Source: 73-13 sp035556075 (GTDB taxonomy: Bacteria; Actinomycetota; Actinomycetes; Actinomycetales; Microbacteriaceae). From it: a DNA stretch of 64,000 nucleotides. The stretch is taken from NCBI GenBank assembly GCA_035556075.1, contig DATMFQ010000014.1, positions 1-64,000 on the forward strand, written 5' to 3'. Below, piece after piece: positions 8,055 to 16,141 of the stretch. A model generated the notes under the pieces. It was not told the origin of the DNA. It saw only the letters and a program-made list of their open reading frames with translations, and made no database searches. How positions within the stretch are numbered: the stretch's first letter is position 1; every line of letters starts with the position of its first letter. The position numbers and the translations under genes were made by a program.

Positions 8055-8747
8055 ATGACGAGCTGGCACGAGTCTCCCGCGGCATTCGACCTTGAGACGA
8101 CCGGGATCGATGTCCGGTCAGCCAAGATCGTGTCGGCCAGCCTGGTCCGCCTCGACCGCACGGGCGCGGTCATCCAGCAGCGCGACTGGCTCGTCGACCC
8201 GGGCGAGGCCATCCCCCCGCAGGCGACGGCGGTGCATGGCATCACGACCGAGCGGGTGCAGGCGGAGGGGGTACCCGCGCGCCTGGCCATCCCGGAGATC
8301 GTCGCCGCGGTGCGTGAGGTGCTCGACGCTGGCATCGCCCTCGTCGTCTACAACGCGCCCTATGATCTCTCGCTGCTGGCCTCGGAGGCCCGTCGGCATG
8401 GCGCCGGGGCGATGGAGCGCCTGGCCCCGATCGTCGACCCGATCATCGTCGACAAGCAGGTCGACCGGTACCGCAAGGGCAAGCGCACGCTCGAACTCAC
8501 CGCGAGCCACTACGGGGTGCCGCTCGACGGTGCGCACGACGCCGCCGTCGATGCGATCGCCGCTGCCCGTGTCGCGCAGGCGATTGGGCGCCAGTACGCC
8601 GCACAGCTGCCGACGAATGCCCAGGAGCTGCACGATGCGCAGCTCGGGTGGGCTGCCGCGCAGCAGGCCGACTTCGCCGCCTATATGCGGCGGCAGGTCG
8701 ACCCGAACTGGGTCAGCGACCGGCCAGCGTGGCCGGGCGGCGTGTGA
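8055..8747 (+). CDS. DnaQ-like 3'-5' exonuclease (DEDDh)
   Basis: The 230-residue protein is a stand-alone DEDDh exonuclease, the fold of the polymerase III epsilon proofreading subunit. The acidic residues are visible: D12 and E14 in FDLETTG, D104 in YNAPYDLSLL, and H161/D166 in AHDAAVD. It should remove nucleotides from 3' ends with two metal ions. Being short and unfused, it could be a proofreading partner, a repair nuclease or an RNase; the sequence does not decide. TAGGCT lies 6 bases before the ATG, giving a leaderless mRNA. Confidence 0.88.
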   Translation: MTSWHESPAAFDLETTGIDVRSAKIVSASLVRLDRTGAVIQQRDWLVDPGEAIPPQATAVHGITTERVQAEGVPARLAIPEIVAAVREVLDAGIALVVYNAPYDLSLLASEARRHGAGAMERLAPIVDPIIVDKQVDRYRKGKRTLELTASHYGVPLDGAHDAAVDAIAAARVAQAIGRQYAAQLPTNAQELHDAQLGWAAAQQADFAAYMRRQVDPNWVSDRPAWPGGV

Positions 8748-8756
8748 TGGGGCCGA

Positions 8757-9014
8757 CTACTGGGCGCCGAACTTGCCACCGAAGCGCTGGTTGAACTTCT
8801 CGACCCGGCCGGCGGAGTCCATGATCCGCTGCTTGCCAGTGTAGAAGGGGTGCGACTCTGCCGAGATCTCGACGTCGACGACCGGATACGTCTGGCCGTC
8901 CTCCCACTCGATCGTCTTGTCGCTCGTGCGCGTGGAGCGCGTGAGGAACGCCTTGCCGCTCGCGAGGTCGCGGAACACGATCGGTGCGTAGCTCGGGTGG
9001 ATCTCGGTCTTCAT
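8757..9014 (-). CDS. rpmE2: 50S ribosomal protein L31, type B (zinc-free)
   Basis: The 85-residue protein matches type B L31: MKTEIHPSY at the start, SHPFYTGKQ in the middle and FNQRFGG near the end. It has no cysteines, so it is the C-minus form, which in many bacteria replaces the zinc-binding L31 when zinc is short. An AGGAG ribosome site lies before the ATG. A -10 TAGAAT at 9072-9077 gives a leader of about 50 bases. I see no AT-rich Zur-like palindrome upstream, so zinc control is not supported here. It stands alone rather than with other ribosomal or zinc-uptake genes. Confidence 0.96.
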   Translation of the reverse strand: MKTEIHPSYAPIVFRDLASGKAFLTRSTRTSDKTIEWEDGQTYPVVDVEISAESHPFYTGKQRIMDSAGRVEKFNQRFGGKFGAQ

Positions 9015-9071
9015 GGGAATGGACTCCTGGAGGCTGATGGGCGGGCCGCCGCGGCGGCGAGCCGACGAACG

Positions 9072-9077
9072 ATTCTA
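9072..9077 (-). promoter_or_regulatory. -10 box of rpmE2
   Basis: TAGAAT on the minus strand, about 58 bases before the rpmE2 start. It is one of the window's promoters with a conventional leader and ribosome site. Confidence 0.45.
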
Positions 9078-9096
9078 GCAGACGCGCATTCGTCGC

Positions 9097-9879
9097 TCAG
9101 GCGCCGCGCGCCGCGTAGCGGCCGCCGTCGCGCGTGACCTGGAGCGGACGGCCGAAGGCCTCGCTGAGCTGGGGCGAGTCGAGCACGTGCGCGATGGGCC
9201 CCGAGGCGACCACCCGTGCTTCGCGCAGCAGCAGCGCGTGGCCGAAGCCAGGCGGGATCTCCTCGACGTGGTGGGTGACCATGATGACCGCGGGCGAGCC
9301 CGGGCTCGAGGCATACCAGCCGAGCAACTCGATGAGCTCCTCCCGGGCACCGAGGTCGAGGCTCGCGGCGGGCTCGTCGAGCAGCAACAGCTCGGGATCG
9401 GTCATGGTCGCCCGCGCGATCTGCACCCGCTTCTGCTCCCCATCGGACAGCGTCCCGAACCGGCGATCCTGGAGCCCGTCCAGTCGCCACTGCCGCAGCA
9501 CGCGGCGGGCGCGACGCTCATCGACGTCCTCGTACTCTTCGCGCCACCGACCGGCGACCGAGTAGGCCGCCGTCATGACGGCATCGAGGACGGTCTCCCC
9601 CGGCGGGATGAGTCGGGCCATGGCGCTCGAGGCGAGGCCGATCCTCGGGCGCATCTCGAAGACGTCGACCTTGCCGAGCTCCTCACCGAGCACGGTCACC
9701 GTCCCACTCGTCGGGTGCAGCAGGGTCGCGGCGAGTTGGAGCAAGGTCGTCTTGCCGGCGCCGTTCGGCCCGAGGATGACCCAGCGCTCCGCGGAGTCCA
9801 CCTGCCAGGTGAGGGGGCCGAGGATGGTCCGGCCGTCGCGGACGACGGCGGCGTGGTGGAAGTCGAGGACGTTCGTCAT
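9097..9879 (-). CDS. stand-alone ABC transporter ATP-binding protein (ModF/FecE-like)
   Basis: The 260-residue protein is one ABC ATPase domain: Walker A GPNGAGKT near residues 38-45, a signature written LSDGEQKR instead of LSGGQQQR, Walker B LLLLDEP, and the switch His in VTHHVEEIP. No permease or binding protein lies nearby, so the partner is unknown. The closest feel is the ModF/iron-siderophore ATPase group, where lone ATPases are common in Actinobacteria. TAGGCT is 9 bases before the ATG. It is divergent from serB. Confidence 0.85.
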   Translation of the reverse strand: MTNVLDFHHAAVVRDGRTILGPLTWQVDSAERWVILGPNGAGKTTLLQLAATLLHPTSGTVTVLGEELGKVDVFEMRPRIGLASSAMARLIPPGETVLDAVMTAAYSVAGRWREEYEDVDERRARRVLRQWRLDGLQDRRFGTLSDGEQKRVQIARATMTDPELLLLDEPAASLDLGAREELIELLGWYASSPGSPAVIMVTHHVEEIPPGFGHALLLREARVVASGPIAHVLDSPQLSEAFGRPLQVTRDGGRYAARGA

Positions 9880-9906
9880 GGCGCTCCCAGCCTAGGCGTG
9901 GTCCGG

Positions 9907-9912
9907 CACAAT
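9907..9912 (+). promoter_or_regulatory. -10 box of serB (leaderless)
   Basis: CACAAT lies 6 bases before the GTG at 9919. This decides the serB start, because the upstream open frame continues for hundreds of bases without protein character. Confidence 0.5.
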
Positions 9913-9918
9913 GGAGCG

Positions 9919-10557
9919 GTGACGCGCTTCCTCATCGTGCTCGACGTCGATTCCACCCTCATCGAGGACGAAGTGATCGAGCTCATCGCCGAGTACGCGG
10001 GTGTCCGGGAGCAGGTCGCCCAGGTGACCGAGCGGGCGATGCGCGGCGAGCTCGACTTCGCCCAGTCCCTCGTGGAGCGCGTTGCGACGCTGGCCGGACT
10101 CCCGTCCACGGTGCTCGATGAGGTGCGGGGGCAGGTCCGCGTCACCCGGGGCGCCGCGGAACTCATCGACGGGGTGCATGCGGCCGGCGGCGCGGTCGGC
10201 GTCGTCTCGGGCGGCTTCCACGAGGTGCTCGACCCGCTCGCCGAGCGGCTCGGCCTCGACCGCTGGCGGGCCAACCGGCTCGGCAGCGCCGACGGTCGCC
10301 TCACCGGGCTCGTCGACGGCCCCATCATCGACTCGGCGGCGAAGGCCGCGGCCCTCAAGGAGTGGGCGGCCGAGCTCGGCGTGCCGATGTCGCGCACGAT
10401 CGCGGTCGGCGATGGCGCGAACGACCTCGGCATGATGGCCGCAGCGGGCCTCGGCATCGCCTTCGACGCGAAGCCGGCCGTGCGGGCCGCGGCGGACCTG
10501 GCGCTGCCGACCCGTGACCTTGCCGCGGTGCTCGGTGTGCTGGGCTTGCGGGGCTGA
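9919..10557 (+). CDS. serB: phosphoserine phosphatase
   Basis: The 212-residue HAD-family enzyme makes L-serine from phosphoserine, the last step of serine synthesis. DVDSTLI near residues 9-15 carries the nucleophile and acid/base Asp pair, VVSGGF supplies the phosphate-binding Ser, and VGDGANDLGMM near 163-173 the metal-binding Asps. It is the short form without the N-terminal ACT domains found in mycobacterial SerB, so feedback control by serine through ACT domains is not expected. The GTG start is fixed by the -10 box 6 bases upstream. It converges on fabG. Confidence 0.92.
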   Translation: MTRFLIVLDVDSTLIEDEVIELIAEYAGVREQVAQVTERAMRGELDFAQSLVERVATLAGLPSTVLDEVRGQVRVTRGAAELIDGVHAAGGAVGVVSGGFHEVLDPLAERLGLDRWRANRLGSADGRLTGLVDGPIIDSAAKAAALKEWAAELGVPMSRTIAVGDGANDLGMMAAAGLGIAFDAKPAVRAAADLALPTRDLAAVLGVLGLRG

Positions 10558-10564
10558 CGCGAGG

Positions 10565-11275
10565 TCAGTGCCCCATCCCGAGCCCGCCGTCGACGGGGAT
10601 CACGGCCCCGGAGATGTAGCTCGCCTCATCTGAGGCGAGCCAGCGCACGACCCGAGCGACCTCCTCCGGTGTGGCGAAGCGGCCCGCCGGGATCTGCTGT
10701 CGGTACGCGTCCTGCTGTGCCTCGGGGAGGGCGGCGGTCATATCGGTCTCGATGAATCCGGGCGCCACCACGTTCGCCGTGATGCCCCGGCTGCCGAGCT
10801 CGCGGGTGATCGAGCGGGCGATGCCGATGAGGCCCGACTTCGAGGCCGCGTAGTTCACCTGGCCCGCCGAGCCGAGCAGCCCGACGACACTCGAGATCAG
10901 GATGATCCGGCCGTAGCGGGCCCGGACCATCCCCTTCGTCGCGCGCTTGACGACGCGGAAGGCACCGCCGAGGTTCGTGTCGACGACACTGTCGAATTCC
11001 TCGTCGCTCATCCGCAGCAGGAGCGTGTCCTTCGTGACCCCGGCATTCGCCACGAGGATGCCAACCGGGCCGAGTGCGGCCTCGACCTCGGCGAAGGCGG
11101 CGTCGAGGCTTGCGCCATCGGTGACATCCGCGGTGACCGCCAGGGCACCCTCCGGACCGGTGCCGCCGCGCGAGGTGACCGCGACCGGGTGCCCGGCCGC
11201 CAAGAACGCCTCGGCGATCGCGCGACCGATCCCGCGGTTGCCGCCCGTGACGAGGACCACACGCTGCTCAGACAT
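10565..11275 (-). CDS. fabG: 3-oxoacyl-[acyl-carrier-protein] reductase (FabG/MabA type)
   Basis: The 236-residue short-chain dehydrogenase has the NADPH loop TGGNRGIG at 10-17, NAG at 77-79, Asn101, Ser129, and the catalytic pair Tyr142/Lys146 in YAASKSG. The block ANVVAPGFIETDM and the ending PVDGGLGMGH match FabG, which reduces 3-oxoacyl-ACP in fatty-acid elongation. Other short-chain dehydrogenases look similar, but the full-length resemblance to FabG1/MabA is strong. The ATG at 11275 follows TAGGCT by 7 bases. It is divergent from the DUF3099 gene, with a separate -10 box for each direction. Confidence 0.88.
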   Translation of the reverse strand: MSEQRVVLVTGGNRGIGRAIAEAFLAAGHPVAVTSRGGTGPEGALAVTADVTDGASLDAAFAEVEAALGPVGILVANAGVTKDTLLLRMSDEEFDSVVDTNLGGAFRVVKRATKGMVRARYGRIILISSVVGLLGSAGQVNYAASKSGLIGIARSITRELGSRGITANVVAPGFIETDMTAALPEAQQDAYRQQIPAGRFATPEEVARVVRWLASDEASYISGAVIPVDGGLGMGH

Positions 11276-11315
11276 GGCTGAGAGCCTACTTGGCCAACAG
11301 GCGTAGCCTGGAGGC

Positions 11316-11588
11316 ATGGCACGCCCGGTGGTGATCACGCGAGCGCCAGTGTCCCCCGAGGAGGATCGGCACCGGCGAGTGGTCAGCTACACGGTCATGA
11401 TGGCGATCCGCTTCGCGTGCTTCATCGCGGTCTTCTTCGTCGAGGGCTGGTGGCAGCTCGCCTGCCTCGTCGGTGCCGTGCTGTTGCCGTACCTCGCCGT
11501 GACCCGGGCGAACGTGCACGGCGACCCCCACCGCGTCACACCGGAGGCGCCCGAGCGGCCGGGGCTGCCGACCGGTCGGGGCGAATGA
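11316..11588 (+). CDS. DUF3099 small membrane protein
   Basis: The 90-residue protein has the DUF3099 pattern: ITRAPVSPEEDRHRR at 7-21, then two membrane spans (about 28-43 and 46-62), and a hydrophilic Pro-rich tail. The family is confined mainly to Actinobacteria and has no established function. The start follows TAGCCT by 6 bases (leaderless). The stop overlaps the next ATG as ATGA, coupling it to the SURF1 gene, so a role near cytochrome oxidase or the membrane is possible but unproven. Confidence 0.8.
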   Translation: MARPVVITRAPVSPEEDRHRRVVSYTVMMAIRFACFIAVFFVEGWWQLACLVGAVLLPYLAVTRANVHGDPHRVTPEAPERPGLPTGRGE

Positions 11589-12403
11589 GCGGCGCCCGAC
11601 GCTGGCTGGGCTACCTCGCGCTCGTCGTCGTCTTCTCGGTCGCTTGCGCGATGCTCGCCGCCTGGCAATTCGCCCGGAATGACCAGGCCGCCGAGCGCAT
11701 TCGGCAGATCGAGGAGAACTGGGACGCCGCGCCCGTGCCCCTGGCCACCGTGCTCGCCGCGCCCGATTCGGCCTTCGACCCCCGGCGCACCTGGACCCCG
11801 GTCGAGGTGACCGGCGAGTACCTCGTCGAGGAGACGCTGCTCGTGCGGAATCGGCCGCGAGATGGGGTGCCGGGCTATGAGGTGCTCGTGCCGTTCCAAC
11901 TCGCGGACGGCACGGTCCTCATCGTCGATCGCGGCTGGGTGCCGCCCGGCGAGCGACAGGCCGAGCACCCGGACAGCGTCCCCGAGCCGAAACGCGGCGA
12001 GCAGACGATCATCGTCCGGCTCCGGGTCGGCGAGCCGCCCGTACCGGGGCGGTCAGCGCCCGCGGGGCAGGTCGCGACGATCGAGCTCCCGCTCATCGCC
12101 GAGCTCCTCGATGCGCCCGTCTACACCGGCGCCTTCGGCATGCTGGCGTCGGAGTCCGCCTCCCCAGTGTCGGGCGCACCCGCACTCGCGGTGCGGCCCG
12201 CGATCGACCCCGGCCCGCACCTGTCGTATGCGGTGCAGTGGATCCTGTTCGCCGTCATGGCGGGCATCGCCCTGGTGTGGGGCGTCTGGAATGAGCGCCG
12301 CATTCGTCGCCTGAGCCCGGCGGAGCGCGAAGCCGAGCGTCATGTGCGCCGGGCCCGCCGGGACGCCGATGCGGAGGCGGAGGACGCGCTGCTCGACGCG
12401 TGA
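11585..12403 (+). CDS. SURF1-family cytochrome oxidase biogenesis protein
   Basis: The 272-residue protein has the SURF1 topology: one N-terminal membrane span (about 8-27), a large outer domain with VEVTGEYL, LLVRNRPRDG, GYEVLVPF and VDRGWVPPG, and a C-terminal span (about 217-235) followed by a basic cytoplasmic tail. SURF1 proteins help insert heme a into cytochrome c oxidase, which fits ctaA and ctaB elsewhere in the window. It is coupled to the DUF3099 gene by ATGA. Its stop abuts the stop of the convergent ABC-F gene as TGATCA. Confidence 0.88.
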   Translation: MSGARRWLGYLALVVVFSVACAMLAAWQFARNDQAAERIRQIEENWDAAPVPLATVLAAPDSAFDPRRTWTPVEVTGEYLVEETLLVRNRPRDGVPGYEVLVPFQLADGTVLIVDRGWVPPGERQAEHPDSVPEPKRGEQTIIVRLRVGEPPVPGRSAPAGQVATIELPLIAELLDAPVYTGAFGMLASESASPVSGAPALAVRPAIDPGPHLSYAVQWILFAVMAGIALVWGVWNERRIRRLSPAEREAERHVRRARRDADAEAEDALLDA

Positions 12404-14011
12404 TCAGGCGAGCTCGACGAGCTCCTGGTAGTCGCGGCCCCAGAGGTCTTCGACCCCATCGGGCAGGATGAGCACTCGCTCCGGGTCGAGGGCCTCGACC
12501 GCGCCGGGGTCGTGGGAGACGAGCACCACCGCGCCGGTGTAGCCGGCGAGCGCGCCGAGGACCTCAAGTCGACTCGCGGGATCGAGGTTGTTCGTCGGCT
12601 CGTCCAGCAACAGCACATTCGCCCCGCTCACGACGATCATCGCGAGGGCCAGTCGTGTCTTCTCCCCACCGGAGAGCACACCGGCGGGCTTGTCGACGTC
12701 GTCGCCGACGAAGAGAAAGGAGCCGAGCACGCTCCGGGCCTGGGTGGCGGTGATGTCCGGCGACGCGGTGAGCATGTTCTCGAGGACGGAGCGGCGCACA
12801 TCGATCGTCTCGTGCTCCTGCGCGTAATAGCCGATGCGCAGCCCGTGCCCATGCTCGACACCGCCGGTGTCCGGTTGGTCGACCCCGGCGAGGATACGCA
12901 GCAGCGTCGTCTTGCCCGCGCCGTTGAGGCCGAGCACGACGACCTTCGAGCCGCGGTCGATCGCGAGGTCGACAGCGGTGAAGATCTCGAGCGAGCCGTA
13001 CGACTTCGAGAGGTTATGCGCCATGAGCGGGGTCCGGCCGCACGGCGCGGGGTCGGGGAAGCGAAGCTTGGCGACTCGGTCGGCGGTGCGGACCTCCTCG
13101 AGTCCCGACAGGAGACGCTCGGCACGGGCGACCATCTGGTGCGCGGCCGCGGCCTTCGTCGCCTTCGCACCGAAGCGGGCGGCCTGGAGCTGCAGCGCGC
13201 TCGCCTTCTTCTCCGCGTTGGCACGCTCCTTGCGACGGCGCTCCTCGTCCGCCTCGCGCTGCCGCAGATAGTGCTTCCACCCCATGTTGTACTGATCGAT
13301 GATCGTGCGGTTCGCGTCGAGGTAGAAGACCTTGTTCACGGTCTCCTCGACGAGCTCCACGTCATGGCTGATGACGACGAGTCCACCCGAGTAGTTCTTC
13401 AGGAATTCGCGGAGCCAGACGACCGAATCAGCGTCGAGGTGGTTGGTTGGCTCGTCGAGGAGCATGATGTCGGCATCGCTGAAGAGGATGCGGGCAAGTT
13501 CGATGCGCCGTCGCTGCCCGCCGGAGAGCGTCTTGAGTGGCTGGTCAAGGATGCGGTCCGGCAGCGAGAGGTGGGAGGAGATGGTCGCGGCCTCGGCCTC
13601 CGCCGCATAGCCGCCGCGCGCTTCGAAGTCATCGTTGAGGCGGGCGTAGCGCCGCATCGCCCGCTCGGCGACCTCGGCGTCAGCAGCGCCCATCTCCTCC
13701 GTCGCCTGCTGGATCTGGGCCGCGAGGGTGCCGAGCCCACGCGCGTCAAGAATGCGGGTCCGCGCCGTCTGCTCCGGGTCGCCCGAGCGCGGATCTTGCG
13801 GGAGGTAGCCGATTTCGCCGTGACGCTGGATGGTGCCCGCGGTCGGGAGCGTCTCCCCCGCCAGGGTCTTCGTCAGGGTCGTCTTGCCGGCACCATTGCG
13901 ACCGACCAGCCCGATCTTGTCGCCTGGGCCCACCCGAAAGCTCACCCCAGACATCAGCGTGCGGGCACCCACCCGGATCTCGAGGTCGCTGACGGCGAGC
14001 ACGGTGGACAC
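12404..14011 (-). CDS. ABC-F family ATP-binding protein
   Basis: The 535-residue protein has two ABC domains joined by a charged, Arg/Lys/Ala-rich linker (about 245-305) and no membrane segments, as in ribosome-associated ABC-F proteins. The first domain has Walker A GRNGAGKTTL and signature LSGGQRRRIELAR; the second has GLNGAGKTTLL and LSGGEKTRLALA. Each has LLLDEPTN. Members act as translation factors or protect ribosomes from antibiotics; nothing here separates housekeeping from resistance. The GTG at 14011 has GAAAGG very close, so the next GTG at 14002, with better spacing, may be the true start. The promoter is shared head-to-head with bioY. Confidence 0.88.
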   Translation of the reverse strand: MSTVLAVSDLEIRVGARTLMSGVSFRVGPGDKIGLVGRNGAGKTTLTKTLAGETLPTAGTIQRHGEIGYLPQDPRSGDPEQTARTRILDARGLGTLAAQIQQATEEMGAADAEVAERAMRRYARLNDDFEARGGYAAEAEAATISSHLSLPDRILDQPLKTLSGGQRRRIELARILFSDADIMLLDEPTNHLDADSVVWLREFLKNYSGGLVVISHDVELVEETVNKVFYLDANRTIIDQYNMGWKHYLRQREADEERRRKERANAEKKASALQLQAARFGAKATKAAAAHQMVARAERLLSGLEEVRTADRVAKLRFPDPAPCGRTPLMAHNLSKSYGSLEIFTAVDLAIDRGSKVVVLGLNGAGKTTLLRILAGVDQPDTGGVEHGHGLRIGYYAQEHETIDVRRSVLENMLTASPDITATQARSVLGSFLFVGDDVDKPAGVLSGGEKTRLALAMIVVSGANVLLLDEPTNNLDPASRLEVLGALAGYTGAVVLVSHDPGAVEALDPERVLILPDGVEDLWGRDYQELVELA

Positions 14012-14059
14012 CTTTCGACACGGCGGGAGCGGGAGTCGGCGACGGGAAAGCCGACCGTC

Positions 14060-14066
14060 TAGTCTA
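14060..14066. promoter_or_regulatory. overlapping head-to-head -10 boxes (ABC-F / bioY)
   Basis: Plus strand TAGTCT (14060-14065) is 6 bases before the bioY ATG. Minus strand TAGACT (14066-14061) is about 50 bases before the ABC-F start. They overlap by five base pairs, the same geometry as at 2111-2117. Confidence 0.5.
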
Positions 14067-14071
14067 CCGTC

Positions 14072-14698
14072 ATGACTCTTGCGACCCCCGCTGTCCGCCC
14101 CGTCCTCGCCGACCTCATCCCGCGGCCGAGCACGGCCGCCCGGGCGCTCGTCGTCGACGCGGGTCTCGTGCTCGCCGGGGTCGCGGTCGTCGCGGCGCTC
14201 GCGAAGGTCGCCTTCTTCATCGGTCCCGTGCCGATCACCGGGCAGACGGCCGGCGTCATCCTCGTCGGGGCGGCACTCGGTGCCCGTCGCGGTGCCGTCG
14301 CCCTCACGAGCTACATGTTGCTCGGCCTCGCCGGACTGCCAGTGTTCGCAGGCCTGGCGGCGGGGCCGCTCTACGCGCTCTCGCCCTCGTTCGGCTTCAT
14401 TCTCGGGTTCATCCCCGCCGCATTCGTCGCCGGCTGGTTTGCGGAGCGCGCGTGGGATCGCAAGCCGTGGCTCGCCTTCGTCGGGTTCGTCGCCGCGAGC
14501 ATCGTGCCGTTCCTCATCGGCGTGCCGTATCTGGCGCTCATCCTTGGGGTGGCGCTTGGTCAGCCGATCACGGTGGTGAGCATCACGGAGGCCGGCGTCC
14601 TGCCGTTCATCGTGCCGGGCCTCATCAAGGCCGCGGCGGTCGCGCTCGTGCTGCCGGCCGCGTGGCTCGGCGTGCGCGCGATCGACCGCCGCGGCTAA
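14072..14698 (+). CDS. bioY: biotin transporter BioY
   Basis: The 208-residue protein is the substrate-binding S component of an ECF-type biotin importer, with about six membrane spans. Family features are VPITGQTAGVILVGAALGARRGA near residues 52-74, GLPVFAG, and the GP.....PSFGFILGF stretch near 97-111. No bioM/bioN ATPase or permease is adjacent, so it would use a shared energising module or act alone. It is leaderless by position of TAGTCT. No biotin-repressor-like palindrome was seen upstream. Confidence 0.93.
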   Translation: MTLATPAVRPVLADLIPRPSTAARALVVDAGLVLAGVAVVAALAKVAFFIGPVPITGQTAGVILVGAALGARRGAVALTSYMLLGLAGLPVFAGLAAGPLYALSPSFGFILGFIPAAFVAGWFAERAWDRKPWLAFVGFVAASIVPFLIGVPYLALILGVALGQPITVVSITEAGVLPFIVPGLIKAAAVALVLPAAWLGVRAIDRRG

Positions 14699-14713
14699 CG
14701 TCCTGGGTTCGGC

Positions 14714-15040
14714 TCAGATCGAGAAGCCGAGGGCGCGCATCATGTCGCGGCCGTCCTCGGTGATCCGCTCGGGACCCCACGGCGGCATCCACACCCAGTT
14801 GATGCGGAAGGCGTCGAACACGCCGTCCAGCGCGTTCGCCATGTCCTCTTCGATGACGTCCTGCAGCGGGCATCCGGCCGAGGTGAGCGTCATCGACACG
14901 AGGAGCTCGTCCTGGTCGCCGAGGGAGAGGTCGTAGATGAGGCCGAGGTCGACGATGTTGACCCCGAGCTCCGGGTCGACGACCTCCTTGAGCGCTTCTT
15001 CCGCCTCATCGAAGCGTTCCGGTGCGAGTTGGGTGGGCAT
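14714..15040 (-). CDS. sufT: MIP18/DUF59 iron-sulfur assembly protein (SufT-like)
   Basis: The 108-residue protein is a DUF59 (metal-sulfur cluster biosynthetic enzyme) protein. Diagnostic blocks are VDPELGVNIVDLGLIYD at 21-37 and MTLTSAGCPL, with the conserved Cys57. Members help mature Fe-S proteins. It is the last gene of the suf operon, 13 bases after sufC. It shares the operon's transcript and no separate promoter is seen. Confidence 0.9.
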   Translation of the reverse strand: MPTQLAPERFDEAEEALKEVVDPELGVNIVDLGLIYDLSLGDQDELLVSMTLTSAGCPLQDVIEEDMANALDGVFDAFRINWVWMPPWGPERITEDGRDMMRALGFSI

Positions 15041-15053
15041 TGGTGCCTCCTAG

Positions 15054-15818
15054 CTACTGCGCGACCTGGGCGGTCACGTAGCGGTCGTACCCTTCCTCCT
15101 CGAGGCGGTCGGCCAGCTCAGGGCCGCCCTCCTCGACGACGCGGCCGTCCACGAAGACATGGACGAAGTCGGGCCGGATGTATCGGAGGATCCGGGTGTA
15201 GTGGGTGATGAGGATGATGCCGAGGTCGGTGCCGGACTTCGCCCGGTTGACCCCTTCGGCGACGATCTTCAGCGCGTCGACGTCGAGCCCCGAGTCGGTC
15301 TCGTCGAGGACCGCGAAGCGCGGCTTCAGCAGGCTGAGCTGCAGGATCTCGTGGCGCTTCTTCTCGCCCCCGGAGAAGCCCTCGTTGACATTGCGCTCGG
15401 CGAAGGCGCGGTCCATCCGGAGGTCCTCCATGCTCGCGCGCACCTCCTTGATCCACGGGCGGATGGCGGGCGCCTCGCCCGACAGCGCCGTCTTCGCGGT
15501 GCGCAGGAAGTCAGCCACCTTGACCCCGGGGATCTCGACCGGGTACTGCATCGCGAGGAAGAGGCCGGCACGGGCGCGCTCGTCGACGGACATCGCGAGG
15601 ACGTCCTCCCCGTTGAGCGTGACGATGCCACCGTCGATCGTGTACTTCGGGTGGCCGGCGAGCGCATAGGCGAGCGTCGACTTGCCGGAGCCGTTCGGCC
15701 CCATGATCGCGTGGGTCTCATTCGACCGGATCGTCAGGTCGACCCCGCGCAGGATGGGCTTGGGCCCCTGCTCGGTCTCGACACTGACCTTGAGGTCGCG
15801 GATAACGAGTTCAGACAT
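15054..15818 (-). CDS. sufC: Fe-S cluster assembly ATPase SufC
   Basis: The 254-residue protein is the ABC-type ATPase of the SufBCD scaffold: Walker A GPNGSGKST near 41-49, the family block LFLAMQYPVEIPGV, signature FSGGEKKRHEI, and a Walker B ending in DETDSGLD, typical of SufC rather than transporters. It binds SufB and SufD and drives the shape change that allows cluster assembly. The ATG overlaps the upstream Rieske stop by one base (TGATG). Confidence 0.96.
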   Translation of the reverse strand: MSELVIRDLKVSVETEQGPKPILRGVDLTIRSNETHAIMGPNGSGKSTLAYALAGHPKYTIDGGIVTLNGEDVLAMSVDERARAGLFLAMQYPVEIPGVKVADFLRTAKTALSGEAPAIRPWIKEVRASMEDLRMDRAFAERNVNEGFSGGEKKRHEILQLSLLKPRFAVLDETDSGLDVDALKIVAEGVNRAKSGTDLGIILITHYTRILRYIRPDFVHVFVDGRVVEEGGPELADRLEEEGYDRYVTAQVAQ

Positions 15819-16141
15819 CAGAATTCCTTCGGGGTCGGGTCGGCGTAGACGATGCCGTCGACGATCGTGACTGGGAATGCGGGGACCGGCTCATACGCCG
15901 GCAGCGAGAGGGCGGCGCCGGTGCGCAGGTCGAACTTCGCACCGTGCGCCCAGCATTCGACGGTGCCGTCCTCGAAGAAGCCCTCGGAGAGCGAGACGTC
16001 GCCATGCGAGCAGCGATCGCCGATGCAGTGCACCTCACCGTGGTCGTCCAGCACGACGCACACCGGCAGGTCCTGCAGCATCGCGTACTTCGCCTGGTTC
16101 GGCGTGAGCTCATCCAGTCGTGCGACCTCGATCGCGGTCAT
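15818..16141 (-). CDS. Rieske [2Fe-2S] ferredoxin-like protein of the suf operon
   Basis: The 107-residue protein is a small soluble Rieske domain. Cluster ligands are C44 and H46 in RCSHGD and C63 and H66 in CWAHG. It resembles the ferredoxin component of non-heme iron oxygenases, but its place between sufD and sufC, coupled to both (ATGA upstream, TGATG downstream), points to electron supply for Fe-S assembly. This gene position is common in Actinobacteria. Confidence 0.92.
   Translation of the reverse strand: MTAIEVARLDELTPNQAKYAMLQDLPVCVVLDDHGEVHCIGDRCSHGDVSLSEGFFEDGTVECWAHGAKFDLRTGAALSLPAYEPVPAFPVTIVDGIVYADPTPKEF

Noticed and set aside
9014..9077. Zur operator before rpmE2
   Set aside because: Zinc-free L31 genes are often Zur-controlled, but the upstream sequence has no AT-rich palindrome of that type.
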